Positions 42,020 through 50,272 of a DNA stretch of 64,000 nt are shown piece by piece. Made by a program: the position numbers and the translations under genes. Every line of letters starts with the position of its first letter. Within the stretch, counting starts at the first letter, position 1. The stretch is taken from NCBI GenBank assembly GCA_023664045.1, contig JAMPGH010000001.1:900487-964486 (forward strand), in the 5' to 3' direction. The notes under the pieces were generated by a model. That model was given only the letters and a program-made list of their open reading frames with translations, ran no database searches and had not been told where the DNA came from. Source of the stretch: Alistipes senegalensis (GTDB lineage: Bacteria; Bacteroidota; Bacteroidia; Bacteroidales; Rikenellaceae).

Positions 42020-43126
42020 ATGACCGTCGAAGACCTTGCCCTGCAGATGACCCCGGGAATCGGAGTGAAAGGCGCGGTGCATCTGCTGGAACACTTCGGC
42101 ACGGCCGAACGAATCTTCGCGGCAACGGAAAAGGAGCTGACCGAACAGGCGGAGCTGCGACCCGAGCCGGCCCGGCAGATCCTTCGGCGAACGGGCTTCG
42201 CCGCCGCGGAGAAAGAGATCCGGTACTGCCGCAAACACGACATCAAGGCCATCGCCTCGACCGATCCCGATTACCCGCCTCTGCTGCGCGAAATTCCCGA
42301 CTATCCCCATGTGATCTATGTCAAGGGCGAGCCGCAGGTGCTGTCGACGCGCTGTCTTTCGGTCGTCGGCACCCGCAGCATGACCTCCTACGGACTGAAC
42401 ATGTGCAACCGACTCGTCTGCAGGCTGGCCGAGCGGGTACCTCATCTGGCGATCGTCAGCGGATTGGCTTTCGGCATCGACGGAGCGGCCCACCGGGCGG
42501 CTCTGGTCTCCGGAACGCCCACCGTCGCCGTACTGCCTTGTCCGCTGCCCGGCATCGTTCCGACCCAGCATACGGGCGTCGCCCGCGACATGCTCGACCA
42601 CGGAGGAGCGCTCATCACCGAACTGCACAGCCAGACCCGCCAGAACGGCACCGCCTACGTGGCCCGCAACCGCATCATCGCCGCCCTGAGCGCCGGATGC
42701 GTGGTCGTCGAATCGCCCGCAGGCGGAGGTTCGCTCATCACGGCCCGCTTCGCCGACGAATACGACCGCACGGTCATGGCTGTGCCGGGCCGCGCCACCG
42801 ACCGCACGTCCGCCGGGACGAACTACCTGATCCGCAACCGCAAGGCGCAGCTCGTACTCTCGGCCGAAGAGATCATCGTCGAAATGGGCTGGGATCTGGA
42901 GGCGGAGCCGGCCCGGCTCCGGATAACATCCTCTCCGCCGGCCCTCACGCAGGAAGAAACCCGGCTGCTCGAATGCTTCCGCACCTCCGATCCCCTCACG
43001 ATCGACACCCTGCGCGAGCTGAGCGGGTGCGACCCGGGCGAGCTGGCCGCGTTGCTGCTCGGGCTCGAACTGGCCGGCGTCATCCGGCAACTGCCCGGCA
43101 ACCGGTATGTAAAACTGAGTTGCTGA
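42020..43126 (+). CDS. dprA: DNA-processing protein DprA
   Basis: 368 residues. It has an N-terminal SAM/HhH-like domain (LALQMTPGIGVKGAVHLLEH), the Rossmann-like DprA core (RCLSVVGTRSMTSYGLNMC, VSGLAFGIDGAAHRAAL, QNGTAYVARNRIIAALS, VVVESPAGGGSLITARFA), and a C-terminal winged-helix-like domain (LTIDTLRELSGCDPGELAALL). DprA loads RecA on incoming single-stranded DNA during transformation; in Bacteroidetes natural competence is rarely proven, so the role is presumed. The start is supported by the upstream promoter. Confidence 0.96.
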   Translation: MTVEDLALQMTPGIGVKGAVHLLEHFGTAERIFAATEKELTEQAELRPEPARQILRRTGFAAAEKEIRYCRKHDIKAIASTDPDYPPLLREIPDYPHVIYVKGEPQVLSTRCLSVVGTRSMTSYGLNMCNRLVCRLAERVPHLAIVSGLAFGIDGAAHRAALVSGTPTVAVLPCPLPGIVPTQHTGVARDMLDHGGALITELHSQTRQNGTAYVARNRIIAALSAGCVVVESPAGGGSLITARFADEYDRTVMAVPGRATDRTSAGTNYLIRNRKAQLVLSAEEIIVEMGWDLEAEPARLRITSSPPALTQEETRLLECFRTSDPLTIDTLRELSGCDPGELAALLLGLELAGVIRQLPGNRYVKLSC

Positions 43127-43193
43127 TATTCTTACGCATCGGTTTTTGTAGCGAATATCCGAATCCGTCCGCTGTCGCTCGCGGTCTGCAGCC

Positions 43194-43248
43194 GCGCATT
43201 CGGATCCGACCCTCTCCCAAGCTCCCTCCTCGGAGGGGGCTTTCCGGT
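43194..43248 (+). repeat. TCCGACCC intergenic repeat, copy 1
   Basis: ATTCGGATCCGACCCTC followed by CCCTCCTCGGAGGG(GG)CTT. Related copies are at 50220-50272 (same strand) and 55622-55664 (opposite strand). The second half forms a stem-loop. Confidence 0.6.
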
Positions 43249-43329
43249 CGCCGTCTTGTAAAATTACAACCTCTGTCTCCGGGCTTCGGAAATTTTTACT
43301 AATTTTGCTCTCTACGAAAAATCCGCCTC

Positions 43330-44124
43330 ATGCAACTGATCGATACCCACTCCCACCTCTACGAACCCGAGTTCGACGCCGACCGCGAAGAGGCGCTGGC
43401 CCGGGCCGTCGACGCCGGAGTCGGGCGGCTGCTCCTGCCGGCCATCGACTCGCAGAGCCACGAACGGATGTTCGACCTCTGCCGCCGGCATCCCGACCGC
43501 TGCATCCCGATGATGGGGCTGCATCCCACGTCGGTCAACGACAATCCCCGTTGGCGCGAGGAACTGGAGGAGGTCGAAGCGTATCTGAAAAATCCGCCCG
43601 AGGGCATCGCCCGCTTCTGCGCCGTGGGCGAAATCGGCCTCGACTTCTACTGGTCATCGGATTTCCGGGACGAGCAGGAAGAAGCGTTCCGCCGTCAATG
43701 CCGGCTGGCCGCCGACCTCCGACTGCCGATCGCCGTGCACACACGCAACGCCTGGCCCGAAATGATCGCGATCATCGAAGAGTTCCGCGGCACGGGGCTG
43801 CGGGGCGTTTTCCATGCTTTCGGCGAAGATGTCGGGACCTATCGGAAGCTGAAATCCTGCGGCGACTTTCTCTTCGGCATCGGCGGGGTCGCAACTTTCA
43901 AAAAGAGCAAGCTGGCCGAGACCGTCCGCGACATGGACCTCGCCGACCTGCTCCTCGAAACCGACTGCCCCTACCTCACGCCGGCACCCCATCGCGGCGA
44001 GCGCAACGAATCGGCGTACGCGGTTCACATCTGCACCCGCATCGCCGAGCTGAAAGGCACGACCCCCGAAGCGGTAGCCGCCGCAACGACCGCCAACGCC
44101 CGCCGCCTGTTCGACTTACGTTAA
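43330..44124 (+). CDS. TatD-family metal-dependent hydrolase/DNase
   Basis: 264 residues of the amidohydrolase-like TatD fold. Metal ligands are visible in LIDTHSHLYEPEF (HxH), Glu in VGEIGLDFYW, His in IAVHTRNAW, His in RGVFHAFGED and Asp in LLETDCPYLTPAPHRG. Family members are 3'-5' DNases or D-aminoacyl-tRNA/other hydrolases. A -7 box TAATTTTG lies at 43300-43307. The asparaginase gene follows by 14 bases. Confidence 0.93.
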   Translation: MQLIDTHSHLYEPEFDADREEALARAVDAGVGRLLLPAIDSQSHERMFDLCRRHPDRCIPMMGLHPTSVNDNPRWREELEEVEAYLKNPPEGIARFCAVGEIGLDFYWSSDFRDEQEEAFRRQCRLAADLRLPIAVHTRNAWPEMIAIIEEFRGTGLRGVFHAFGEDVGTYRKLKSCGDFLFGIGGVATFKKSKLAETVRDMDLADLLLETDCPYLTPAPHRGERNESAYAVHICTRIAELKGTTPEAVAAATTANARRLFDLR

Positions 44125-44138
44125 CGTCCTCCTTCGAT

Positions 44139-45173
44139 ATGAACGCCAAATCCTCGATTCTGATTATCTATACGGGCGGCACCATCGGCATGAAGACCGA
44201 TGCCGAAACCGGAGCGCTGGTGCCCTTCGACTTCAGCGCCATCTACGACGAATTCCCCTCGCTCAAGCGCCTGAACGTCGATATCGACGTGCTCACCATG
44301 TCGCCCGTGATCGACTCGTCGAACGTCTCGCCGGCCAACTGGCTGACGCTGGCCGCACTGGTCCGCGACAACTATGCCCGCTACGACGGATTCGTCGTCC
44401 TGCACGGCACCGACACCATGTCCTACACCGCCTCGGCGTTGAGTTTCCTGTTCGAGAATCTGGCCAAACCCGTGGTCTTCACCGGCAGCCAGATCCCCAT
44501 CGGCGTGTTGCGCACCGACGGCCGCGAGAACCTCATCACGGCGATCGAGATCGCCGGCGCCCGCATCGACGACCGCCCTGCCGTGCCCGAGGTGTCGCTC
44601 TACTTCCAGAACCGCCTGTTCCGCGCCAACCGCACCACCAAACGCAGTGCCGAGGCGCTCAACGCCTTCCGCTCCTACAACTATCCACCGCTGGCCGAAG
44701 TGGGCGTCAACATCGCCTACAACCGCGCGGCGATCCTGCAGCTCCCCGCGGCGACGGCCGACCTCCGCACGGCCTCGCGGCTGGCCGACGGGATCGTTGT
44801 CGTCAAGCTGTTTCCGGGCCTCGACGAACGAGTTCTCGGCGCCATGCTTTCGGCTCCCGGCGTGCGGGCCGTGGTGCTGGAGACCTTCGGCGCCGGCAAC
44901 GCCCCCACGAGCGAATGGTTCATCCGGGTGCTGCGCGAGGCGATCGCCCGCGGGATCATCGTCCTCAACATCACGCAGTGCGGCGGCGGCAAAGTCTCGA
45001 TGGAGCTCTACGAAACGGGCCTGCGGCTCCGCAACGCGGGCGTACTCTGCGGCTACGACATGACCACCGAAGCCGCCGTTACCAAACTGATGTACGTACT
45101 GGGACTGGAGCTCCCCGCCGACGAGACGCGGGAGCTGCTCCGCAAACCCCTGCGCGGAGAATTTACGGCATGA
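44139..45173 (+). CDS. ansA: Type I (cytoplasmic) L-asparaginase
   Basis: 344 residues converting asparagine to aspartate and ammonia. Catalytic motifs: IIYTGGTIGM (nucleophile Thr12) and VVLHGTDTMSYTASAL (Thr-Asp pair), plus the C-terminal LETFGAGNAPTSEW domain. No signal peptide is present, which indicates the type I cytoplasmic enzyme. It follows tatD on the same strand with a 14-base gap, a pairing common in Bacteroidetes. Confidence 0.94.
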   Translation: MNAKSSILIIYTGGTIGMKTDAETGALVPFDFSAIYDEFPSLKRLNVDIDVLTMSPVIDSSNVSPANWLTLAALVRDNYARYDGFVVLHGTDTMSYTASALSFLFENLAKPVVFTGSQIPIGVLRTDGRENLITAIEIAGARIDDRPAVPEVSLYFQNRLFRANRTTKRSAEALNAFRSYNYPPLAEVGVNIAYNRAAILQLPAATADLRTASRLADGIVVVKLFPGLDERVLGAMLSAPGVRAVVLETFGAGNAPTSEWFIRVLREAIARGIIVLNITQCGGGKVSMELYETGLRLRNAGVLCGYDMTTEAAVTKLMYVLGLELPADETRELLRKPLRGEFTA

Positions 45174-45177
45174 GCCG

Positions 45178-45208
45178 TTGCAGAAAACGAATTTTTTTTC
45201 TATATTTC
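45178..45208 (+). promoter_or_regulatory. Promoter of the ExbB/ExbD operon
   Basis: TTG (45178-45180), 20 bases, TATATTTC (45201-45208), one mismatch to the -7 consensus. It would give a leader of about 245 bases before exbB. Confidence 0.55.
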
Positions 45209-45214
45209 GCACTG

Positions 45215-45459
45215 CTAACCTCTCTTTTCCGGCCTGCCGTCAGACGGAAAAGGAGTGCGAGCGCGATATAAAATACTCATCGACAAGGAGTTGAAGGCAG
45301 CCGATCCGAATTCTCGGGCATCGGAGCCGCATGCGAACGAAATCGCCGCGATGCGGTTCCCGAGCCGAAAAGCGGCGGAGCGGCACCGCCCCGAACAAAA
45401 AAAACGAAGAAAGAAGAGATAACAGAACAACCTAATCAAATCAATTATCAAACACCGCT
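45215..45459 (+). other. Long structured 5' leader of the ExbB/ExbD operon
   Basis: No gene is seen. The leader holds a stem-loop CTTTTCCG/CGGAAAAG (45224-45252) and a two-part stem CTCGGG...CCGCAT / ATGCGG...CCCGAG (45313-45364). It ends in an A-rich stretch before ATG 45460. A regulatory role is possible but unproven. Confidence 0.4.
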
Positions 45460-46245
45460 ATGAAAAAACTTTTTTTGATTCTGTCGGTAGCCCTCTTCTC
45501 GCTGGGCACCGTAAATGCGTTCGCGCAAGAGGCCGAAGCCGCAGTTGAAGAGACCGAAACGGTTGCAGCCGAGGCTGCCGAAGCCGCAGTCGCCGCCGAG
45601 ACCACGGTCGCAGGCGAAAGCATGCACCACATTCTGATGCAGAAGTTCCTCGAAGGCGGCTGGGAGTGGATGCTGCCCGTGCTCCTCTGCTTGGTGATCG
45701 GTCTGGCCGTAGCCATCGAGCGCATTCTCTACCTGTCGCTCTCGACGATCAACTCCAAGAAACTCATCAACGCCGTCGAGGAAGCGCTGCAGAACGGCGG
45801 CATCGAAGCTGCCAAAGAGGTATGCCGCAACACCCGCGGTCCGATCGCTTCGATCTACTATCAGGGTCTCGACCGCTACGAGCAGGGTCTCGACGCCGTC
45901 GAGAAAGCCGTCGTATCGTACGGTTCGGTGCAGACCGGCCAGATGGAGTCGGGTCTCTCGTGGATCGGCCTCTTCATCGCCCTCTCGCCGATGTTGGGCT
46001 TCATGGGTACGGTCGTAGGTATGATCGGTGCGTTCGACGCCATTCAGGCTGCCGGCGACATCAGCCCGACGCTCGTGGCAGGCGGTATCAAGGTCGCCCT
46101 GCTGACGACCCTCATGGGTCTTATCGCTGCGGTTATTCTTCAGCTGTTCTACAACTACATCGTTTCGAAGATCGACTCGCTCGTAAACGATATGGAGGAT
46201 TCTTCCATCACGCTGATGGACATCCTGACGGCTTACAAGAAATAA
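45460..46245 (+). CDS. exbB: MotA/TolQ/ExbB proton-channel family protein
   Basis: 261 residues with an N-terminal signal-like helix (LFLILSVALFSLGTVNAFAQ) and an Ala/Glu/Val-rich linker (about 22-52). Three channel helices follow (WMLPVLLCLVIGLAVAIERI; ISWIGLFIALSPMLGFMGTV-type; GGIKVALLTTLMGLIAAVIL) with the family pattern LSPMLGFMGTVVGMIGAFD. It couples the proton-motive force to TonB-dependent uptake, such as the SusC transporter in this window. First of a four-gene operon. Confidence 0.92.
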   Translation: MKKLFLILSVALFSLGTVNAFAQEAEAAVEETETVAAEAAEAAVAAETTVAGESMHHILMQKFLEGGWEWMLPVLLCLVIGLAVAIERILYLSLSTINSKKLINAVEEALQNGGIEAAKEVCRNTRGPIASIYYQGLDRYEQGLDAVEKAVVSYGSVQTGQMESGLSWIGLFIALSPMLGFMGTVVGMIGAFDAIQAAGDISPTLVAGGIKVALLTTLMGLIAAVILQLFYNYIVSKIDSLVNDMEDSSITLMDILTAYKK

Positions 46246-46273
46246 TCACTGTCAACATTAGCTACAAGCAATC

Positions 46274-46693
46274 ATGAAAAAGATTCTCAACATATTGCTG
46301 GGCGTTCTGATGGCTATCACGGCGGTCCTCCTGATCTACGCGATAGCTACCGGCGGCTCGGAGCCGGCGATCAACCTGAACCTGATCTGGGGTTACTTCC
46401 TCTTCGTGTTCGCCATCGCCGCTGCGATCTTCTGCGCCGTCTTCGGAATGATCAAGAACCCGGCAGGCATCAAGGGGACCATCGTGTCGCTGGCCCTGAT
46501 CCTGATCGTCATCGGCGCGTCGTACTTCTACTCGGCGAGCCATACGGTCAACATCATCGATCTCCAGAACAACGGGTTCTTCGGCCACGGTGAAACCGTA
46601 ATTACCGAAACGAGCATCCTGGTAACCTACGTCGCTTTCGTCGCCGCTTTCCTGACGGCTATCGTTACGGAGATCCGGGGCGCATTCAAATAA
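46274..46693 (+). CDS. Small four-helix membrane protein of the ExbB/ExbD operon
   Basis: 139 residues with four hydrophobic segments (ILLGVLMAITAVLLIYAIA; YFLFVFAIAAAIFCAVFGM; GTIVSLALILIVIGASYFY; ILVTYVAFVAAFLTAIVTEI). I do not know a named family, but a gene of this size and topology is usual between exbB and exbD in Bacteroidales. It lies 28 bases after exbB and nine before exbD, so it is probably part of the motor complex or its assembly. Confidence 0.8.
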   Translation: MKKILNILLGVLMAITAVLLIYAIATGGSEPAINLNLIWGYFLFVFAIAAAIFCAVFGMIKNPAGIKGTIVSLALILIVIGASYFYSASHTVNIIDLQNNGFFGHGETVITETSILVTYVAFVAAFLTAIVTEIRGAFK

Positions 46694-46702
46694 TCGAAAC
46701 AA

Positions 46703-47308
46703 ATGGCAACGGATAAAAGAAAAGTACAGGAAATCAACGCCGGTTCGATGGCCGACATTGCCTTCCTGCTGCTGATTTTCTTCCTGGTGGCCACTACCAT
46801 GAATACCGACACGGGTCTGGCGCGCATGCTGCCCCCCATTCCTCCCGAAGATCAACAGCAGGAGGAGGTCAAGGTCAAGGAGCGCAACCTGTTCCTCGTG
46901 CTCATCAACGGTAGCGGCCAGATCATGGCAGGACAACCCGGCAAGCAGGAGTTCATCGAGCTTCGCGACCTGAAGGAAAAGACCAAGGAGTTCATCCTCA
47001 ATCCGCTGGACGCCGCCGATCTTCCCGAAAAGGAGGAGCAGACGTTCGACCTTCCCGACGGCAGCAAGTGGACCTATCCGGTCAGCATGGGCGTGGTTTC
47101 CCTGCAAACTACCCGCGATACGGGCTATCAGGCCTATATCATGGTGCAGAACGAGCTGGCTCGCGCCTTCAACGAGATCCGCGACGAGGTGGCCATGCGC
47201 AAGTTCGGCGACAAGATGGCCGCGCTTCCCGAAGAGCAGCGCAGCGTCGTCGCCAAAGCCGTGCAGCAAAAAATTTCCGAGGCTGAACCGCGAACCATAA
47301 AGAAGTAA
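46703..47308 (+). CDS. exbD: ExbD/TolR-family biopolymer transport protein (first copy)
   Basis: 201 residues with one N-terminal membrane helix that carries the functional Asp (NAGSMADIAFLLLIFFLVAT) and a periplasmic domain. The periplasmic part is longer than in Escherichia coli ExbD (about 140 residues) and carries an acidic/Gln linker (PPEDQQQEEVKVKERN). It partners with ExbB in the energy-transducing complex. A second, shorter ExbD follows at four bases. Confidence 0.92.
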   Translation: MATDKRKVQEINAGSMADIAFLLLIFFLVATTMNTDTGLARMLPPIPPEDQQQEEVKVKERNLFLVLINGSGQIMAGQPGKQEFIELRDLKEKTKEFILNPLDAADLPEKEEQTFDLPDGSKWTYPVSMGVVSLQTTRDTGYQAYIMVQNELARAFNEIRDEVAMRKFGDKMAALPEEQRSVVAKAVQQKISEAEPRTIKK

Positions 47309-47312
47309 GATT

Positions 47313-47783
47313 ATGGCAGTAATGAAAAAGAAGGGCAACAAAGGTCTGCCCCCCATTTCGACAGCGTCGCTTCCCGACGTGATCTTCATGATCCTCTTCT
47401 TCTTCATGGTCTCCACGACCATGCGCGATCAGGAGCTGCTGGTGCGCTACAAGCTCCCCGAGGCGACCGAGGTTCAGAAACTCGAAAAGAAATCGTTGGT
47501 CAGCTACATCCACGTCGGACAGCCCTCGCTGGCCATGCAGGCCAAGTTCGGTACGGCACCGCGTATCCAGCTCAACGACTCCTACAAGACGACGAAGGAC
47601 ATTCTGGACTTCGTGGCCGCCGAGCGCGACAAGCTCAACGAGTCGGACCGTGCTCTGATGACCATCTGCCTGAAAGCCGACGGCACGACCAAGATGGGTA
47701 TCATCACCGACGTCAAGCAGGAGCTGCGCCGGGCCAACGCACTGAAAATCTCCTACGCGGCTTCCAAGTCGCTGGGTTACTAA
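47313..47783 (+). CDS. ExbD/TolR-family biopolymer transport protein (second copy)
   Basis: 156 residues with N-terminal helix and conserved Asp (TASLPDVIFMILFFFMVSTT) and a periplasmic domain ending LRRANALKISYAASKSLGY. Two different ExbD proteins per operon are typical of Bacteroidetes and may form a heteromeric pair. It starts four bases after the first copy and ends before a strong terminator. Confidence 0.92.
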   Translation: MAVMKKKGNKGLPPISTASLPDVIFMILFFFMVSTTMRDQELLVRYKLPEATEVQKLEKKSLVSYIHVGQPSLAMQAKFGTAPRIQLNDSYKTTKDILDFVAAERDKLNESDRALMTICLKADGTTKMGIITDVKQELRRANALKISYAASKSLGY

Positions 47784-47803
47784 GGTTTTCCACCCTCTCC
47801 ACG

Positions 47804-47836
47804 CAGCGGGTCCCGAAAGGGATCCGCTGTTTTTTT
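47804..47836 (+). terminator. Terminator of the ExbB/ExbD operon
   Basis: Stem CAGCGGGTCCC/GGGATCCGCTG with GAAA loop and one G-T pair, followed by seven T. Confidence 0.92.
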
Positions 47837-47847
47837 GTCGCCATCTA

Positions 47848-47877
47848 TTGCAAATCGTCTATTTTTTCGTATCTTTG
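47848..47877 (+). promoter_or_regulatory. Promoter of the toxin-antitoxin-chaperone-like module
   Basis: TTG (47848-47850), 19 bases, TATCTTTG (47870-47877). It lies right after the terminator of the previous operon and ahead of the first accessory gene. Confidence 0.72.
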
Positions 47878-47909
47878 TCGAACTAAAAATAAACCTACAG
47901 GTTGATTTT

Positions 47910-48548
47910 GTGGAATTCGCCTTAATATACAAACATCCGAAAACAGAACCTGCTCGGTGTGCGGAACGGATTTTGCTCGCTGCGATCTACGACGAAGAAG
48001 AGCTTCGTTCGTTCGGCCTATCGGACAAATCCGATGACCTGAACGAATGTTATCTCGGAAAAGACGAATTCACAAAATGGAGAAAATTATGGCAAGACCC
48101 GTATTATTTATCGGATTTCTACTGCAATCATATCGAATTTTTCCGGGATCCCTATTGGAAGGGTATCGATGAAGAAGAGTTCGTAACCGATACGATTGCT
48201 GCCGCACCTCGGATTTTCCAAGATCTGAAAGAGGCTCTGACAAAAAACGAACTCGAAGAATTGTTCCAACCGTTGGCTCCGGAAGATGCCCGACGAGCTG
48301 AATACGCAAGTATCCGTGTAAAATCGAAATTCGGTCGAATCCTGCAACACTACGCTTTCCGAATTTATGCGATCAAAGTAGACGAAGGTTGTTACGTAAT
48401 TACGGGCGGAGCCATCAAAATAGAGAAAGACATGGGCAAAGCGCCCAATACGCAGATCGAACTGGCAAAATTGAATTACACATACGGAGCGCTTTGTGGA
48501 GAGGGACTGACCGACAAAGCATCATTCCTCAATTTCATATTCGAATAA
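47910..48548 (+). CDS. Putative toxin of a three-gene TAC-like module
   Basis: From GTG 47910 the protein has 212 residues. The C-terminal third (RVKSKFGRILQHYAFRIYAI, then DEGCYVITGGAIKIEKDMG and TQIELAKL) resembles RelE/HigB-type toxins, in which YVITGGAIK and a following ELxKL helix recur in Bacteroidetes. The first two thirds (IYKHPKTEPARCAERILLAA ... FFRDPYWKGIDEEEFVTDT) are not recognised. Frames upstream of 47878 cross the promoter, so the GTG is the best start; an ATG is absent. AT-richer than its neighbours. It ends two bases before an XRE gene, giving toxin-before-antitoxin order as in higBA. Confidence 0.6.
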   Translation: MEFALIYKHPKTEPARCAERILLAAIYDEEELRSFGLSDKSDDLNECYLGKDEFTKWRKLWQDPYYLSDFYCNHIEFFRDPYWKGIDEEEFVTDTIAAAPRIFQDLKEALTKNELEELFQPLAPEDARRAEYASIRVKSKFGRILQHYAFRIYAIKVDEGCYVITGGAIKIEKDMGKAPNTQIELAKLNYTYGALCGEGLTDKASFLNFIFE

Positions 48549-48550
48549 TT

Positions 48551-49012
48551 ATGGGTGCATTGAATGAAAAACGTCTGGGCAAAGTCGTCCGGGATGTTTC
48601 CGATTGGATCGAAAAAGAACAGGAGACGCCCGAACGGATCGAAGCGTTGCAAATCGGAGCACGCATCGTTCTGAAAATCAAACGACACATGCGCATGAAC
48701 GGCCTTTCGCAAAAACAGCTTGCCGACAAACTCAGCGTTTCGCCGCAATTCATCAACAAGTTGCTGCACGGAGAAGCTGAGGATATGAAAATATCCACGG
48801 CTATCCGCTACGGCAAAATACTCGGCATCAAATTGATCGAAATTCCGGAGGAACAGCCGCAAACACCAGTGCAGATCGTACTCAATCCTATCACCATTAT
48901 CAGGTCGAAACCCGTAATCCCGAATCCGAAAACATATACCTACTCGAAGACGATATCTTTGCTTAATCGGAAATCTCAAAACAAGGATCAATATGGCAAA
49001 CGACCAAGTTAG
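48551..49012 (+). CDS. XRE-family antitoxin-like protein with C-terminal tail
   Basis: 153 residues with a Cro/CI helix-turn-helix in the middle (MRMNGLSQKQLADKLSVSPQ, then FINKLLHGEAEDMKISTA). The N-terminal helix-rich part (KRLGKVVRDVSDWIEKEQET) and a C-terminal tail of about 45 residues (PQTPVQIVLNPITIIRSKPV ... YTYSKTISLL) flank it. Antitoxins of chaperone-controlled systems carry just such a short hydrophobic/aromatic C-terminal chaperone-addiction tail. Starts two bases after the putative toxin; its end overlaps the third gene by 20 bases, so the three are translated together. Confidence 0.72.
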   Translation: MGALNEKRLGKVVRDVSDWIEKEQETPERIEALQIGARIVLKIKRHMRMNGLSQKQLADKLSVSPQFINKLLHGEAEDMKISTAIRYGKILGIKLIEIPEEQPQTPVQIVLNPITIIRSKPVIPNPKTYTYSKTISLLNRKSQNKDQYGKRPS

Positions 49013-49433
49013 ATTCGGCTTAAGAGCCATTACCGTCGAACAATTCGCCATGCTTTTCGAGCCAACGAATCAAAATGACACATCGTTGGATATTTCGCTG
49101 TCCATCAAAGGAAACTATGACGATCGAGCCGTAGCGCTCACTTTGACGATTCGTTTCGTCCAAAAAAATCGGCCGTTCCTTCTGCTCGAAAACACCTGCC
49201 ATTTTCTCGTTCATGAAGAAGATTGGAATAGACTTTCGAAAGGAAACACCGTCGATGTGAAATTGCCGAAGAAAGTGATGACCAATCTGTTTTCCATCGC
49301 GGTGGGAACAGCCCGAGGCATATTGCATGCTAAAACGGAACAAACTCCGTACAATCGTTTTTTCCTCCCGTTGCTCGATGCTGCCGAAATGATCAACGAA
49401 TCGGTAACGATAAAAAAATCACCGGAAAATTGA
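48993..49433 (+). CDS. SecB-like protein, putative chaperone of the TAC-like module
   Basis: 146 residues. Two beta-strand segments (LDISLSIKGNYDDRAVALTL, IRFVQKNRPFLLLENTCHF) are followed by a helix with VGTARGILHAKTEQTPYNRF and FLPLLDAAEMI. This order (strands with FLLxExxxxF, then helix xxxxRGxLxxK...P, then LPxxDxxxMI) is the SecB fold pattern as in SecB's [21 protein letters not shown]. Overlap by 20 bases with the antitoxin-like gene supports a single functional unit. If correct it would guard the antitoxin tail; homology is by eye only. Confidence 0.55.
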   Translation: MANDQVRFGLRAITVEQFAMLFEPTNQNDTSLDISLSIKGNYDDRAVALTLTIRFVQKNRPFLLLENTCHFLVHEEDWNRLSKGNTVDVKLPKKVMTNLFSIAVGTARGILHAKTEQTPYNRFFLPLLDAAEMINESVTIKKSPEN

Positions 49434-49449
49434 GTGGAAAAAACAGATA

Positions 49450-49490
49450 AAGAAGGCTGTATCTATACACGATACAGCCTTCTTTATTTG
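49450..49490. terminator. Bidirectional terminator after the TAC-like module
   Basis: A 14-base perfect stem AAGAAGGCTGTATC/GATACAGCCTTCTT with a seven-base loop, followed by TATTTG on the plus strand and flanked by A/T on the other. Confidence 0.85.
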
Positions 49491-49720
49491 ATAACATCTT
49501 GAAAAAGCAGCTGCAGATGCTGGACGCAGCGCACGGAGTAGCCGCTCGAACGGTAGTAGCCCGTCTCCGTGCGAACATAGTCGGAACGGTACTCCATGAA
49601 GCAAGCAGAGCCGCTGCCCGCAGCAACAGGCGAAGATGACCAACAGAGACCTTGTGTTCCGACACCCGAAATGGCTCCCGTCATGTAGTTGCGGTAGCCC
49701 GAAGCAGGCGCATGAAGCAA
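49484..49720 (-). pseudogene. C-terminal fragment of a fimbrillin/FISUMP-type surface protein
   Basis: The minus-strand frame reads ASGYRNYMTGAISGVGTQGL, CWSSSPVAAGSGSACFMEYR and SSGYSVRCVQHLQLLF. This is the C-terminal pattern of FISUMP/fimbrillin-family proteins (GYR...G..G.YWSSS...GxxVRCV). No N-terminal part follows upstream: beyond 49720 all frames close within the AT-rich repeat. It is therefore a remnant, or a spare C-terminal cassette like those exchanged by DNA inversion in some Bacteroidetes surface-protein loci. Confidence 0.65.
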
Positions 49721-50042
49721 TCGCTGGAATGAATGACGGAAAGGAGACCTTTCTTAATGAACTTTACGAATGAGCGAGGGCAAAGACCGCTTGCGGACTC
49801 TGCCGAGCAGGAGTAAAGTCAAACCTCCGCAGGGAGGTTTAATAGTTAATAATGAATAATTTCAGAGCAACAAGAATGACGGCTTTTCCGTAAAAGCGGT
49901 GAGCTTGCAATTTAACTATTCATTATACATTATTCACTATTCATTAAGGCTGCTTTCCGGCAGACTGGAATGTAAAACCCGCCCAACGGTGCGGGGACAG
50001 ATAAGGGCGAATAGAAGTAACTGGCCCTATCTCCCCATAAAT

Positions 50043-50059
50043 CCCGGCTCTTAGCCGGG
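50043..50059 (-). repeat. AAG-loop stem-loop (covariant copy 3)
   Basis: Minus strand CCCGGCT-AAG-AGCCGGG. Compared with CCCTGCT-AAG-AGCAGGG at 2667 and 51174 the fourth pair is G-C instead of T-A, keeping the stem intact. Confidence 0.7.
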
Positions 50060-50219
50060 CGGGGGATTGCAGAATCTGCGGCCGCGCTGGCGGGGACCGT
50101 AGCCCACCGTCATTCCGGGCCGAAGCTGCTTTTATTTAACCCGATCATATGCTTTCATGACCCGTGTTTCTCGACCCGGATTTTCACATCCGGCCACAAG
50201 TTGCCGCGACCGAATGCCA

Positions 50220-50272
50220 CGTATTCAGGTCCGACCCTCCCCCGCACCCCCTCCTCGGAGGGGGCTTCGGTC
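50220..50272 (+). repeat. TCCGACCC intergenic repeat, copy 2
   Basis: ATTCAGGTCCGACCCTCCC followed by CCCCTCCTCGGAGGGG and GCTTCGGTCGG. Matches copy 1 at 43194-43248 with small differences. Confidence 0.6.
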
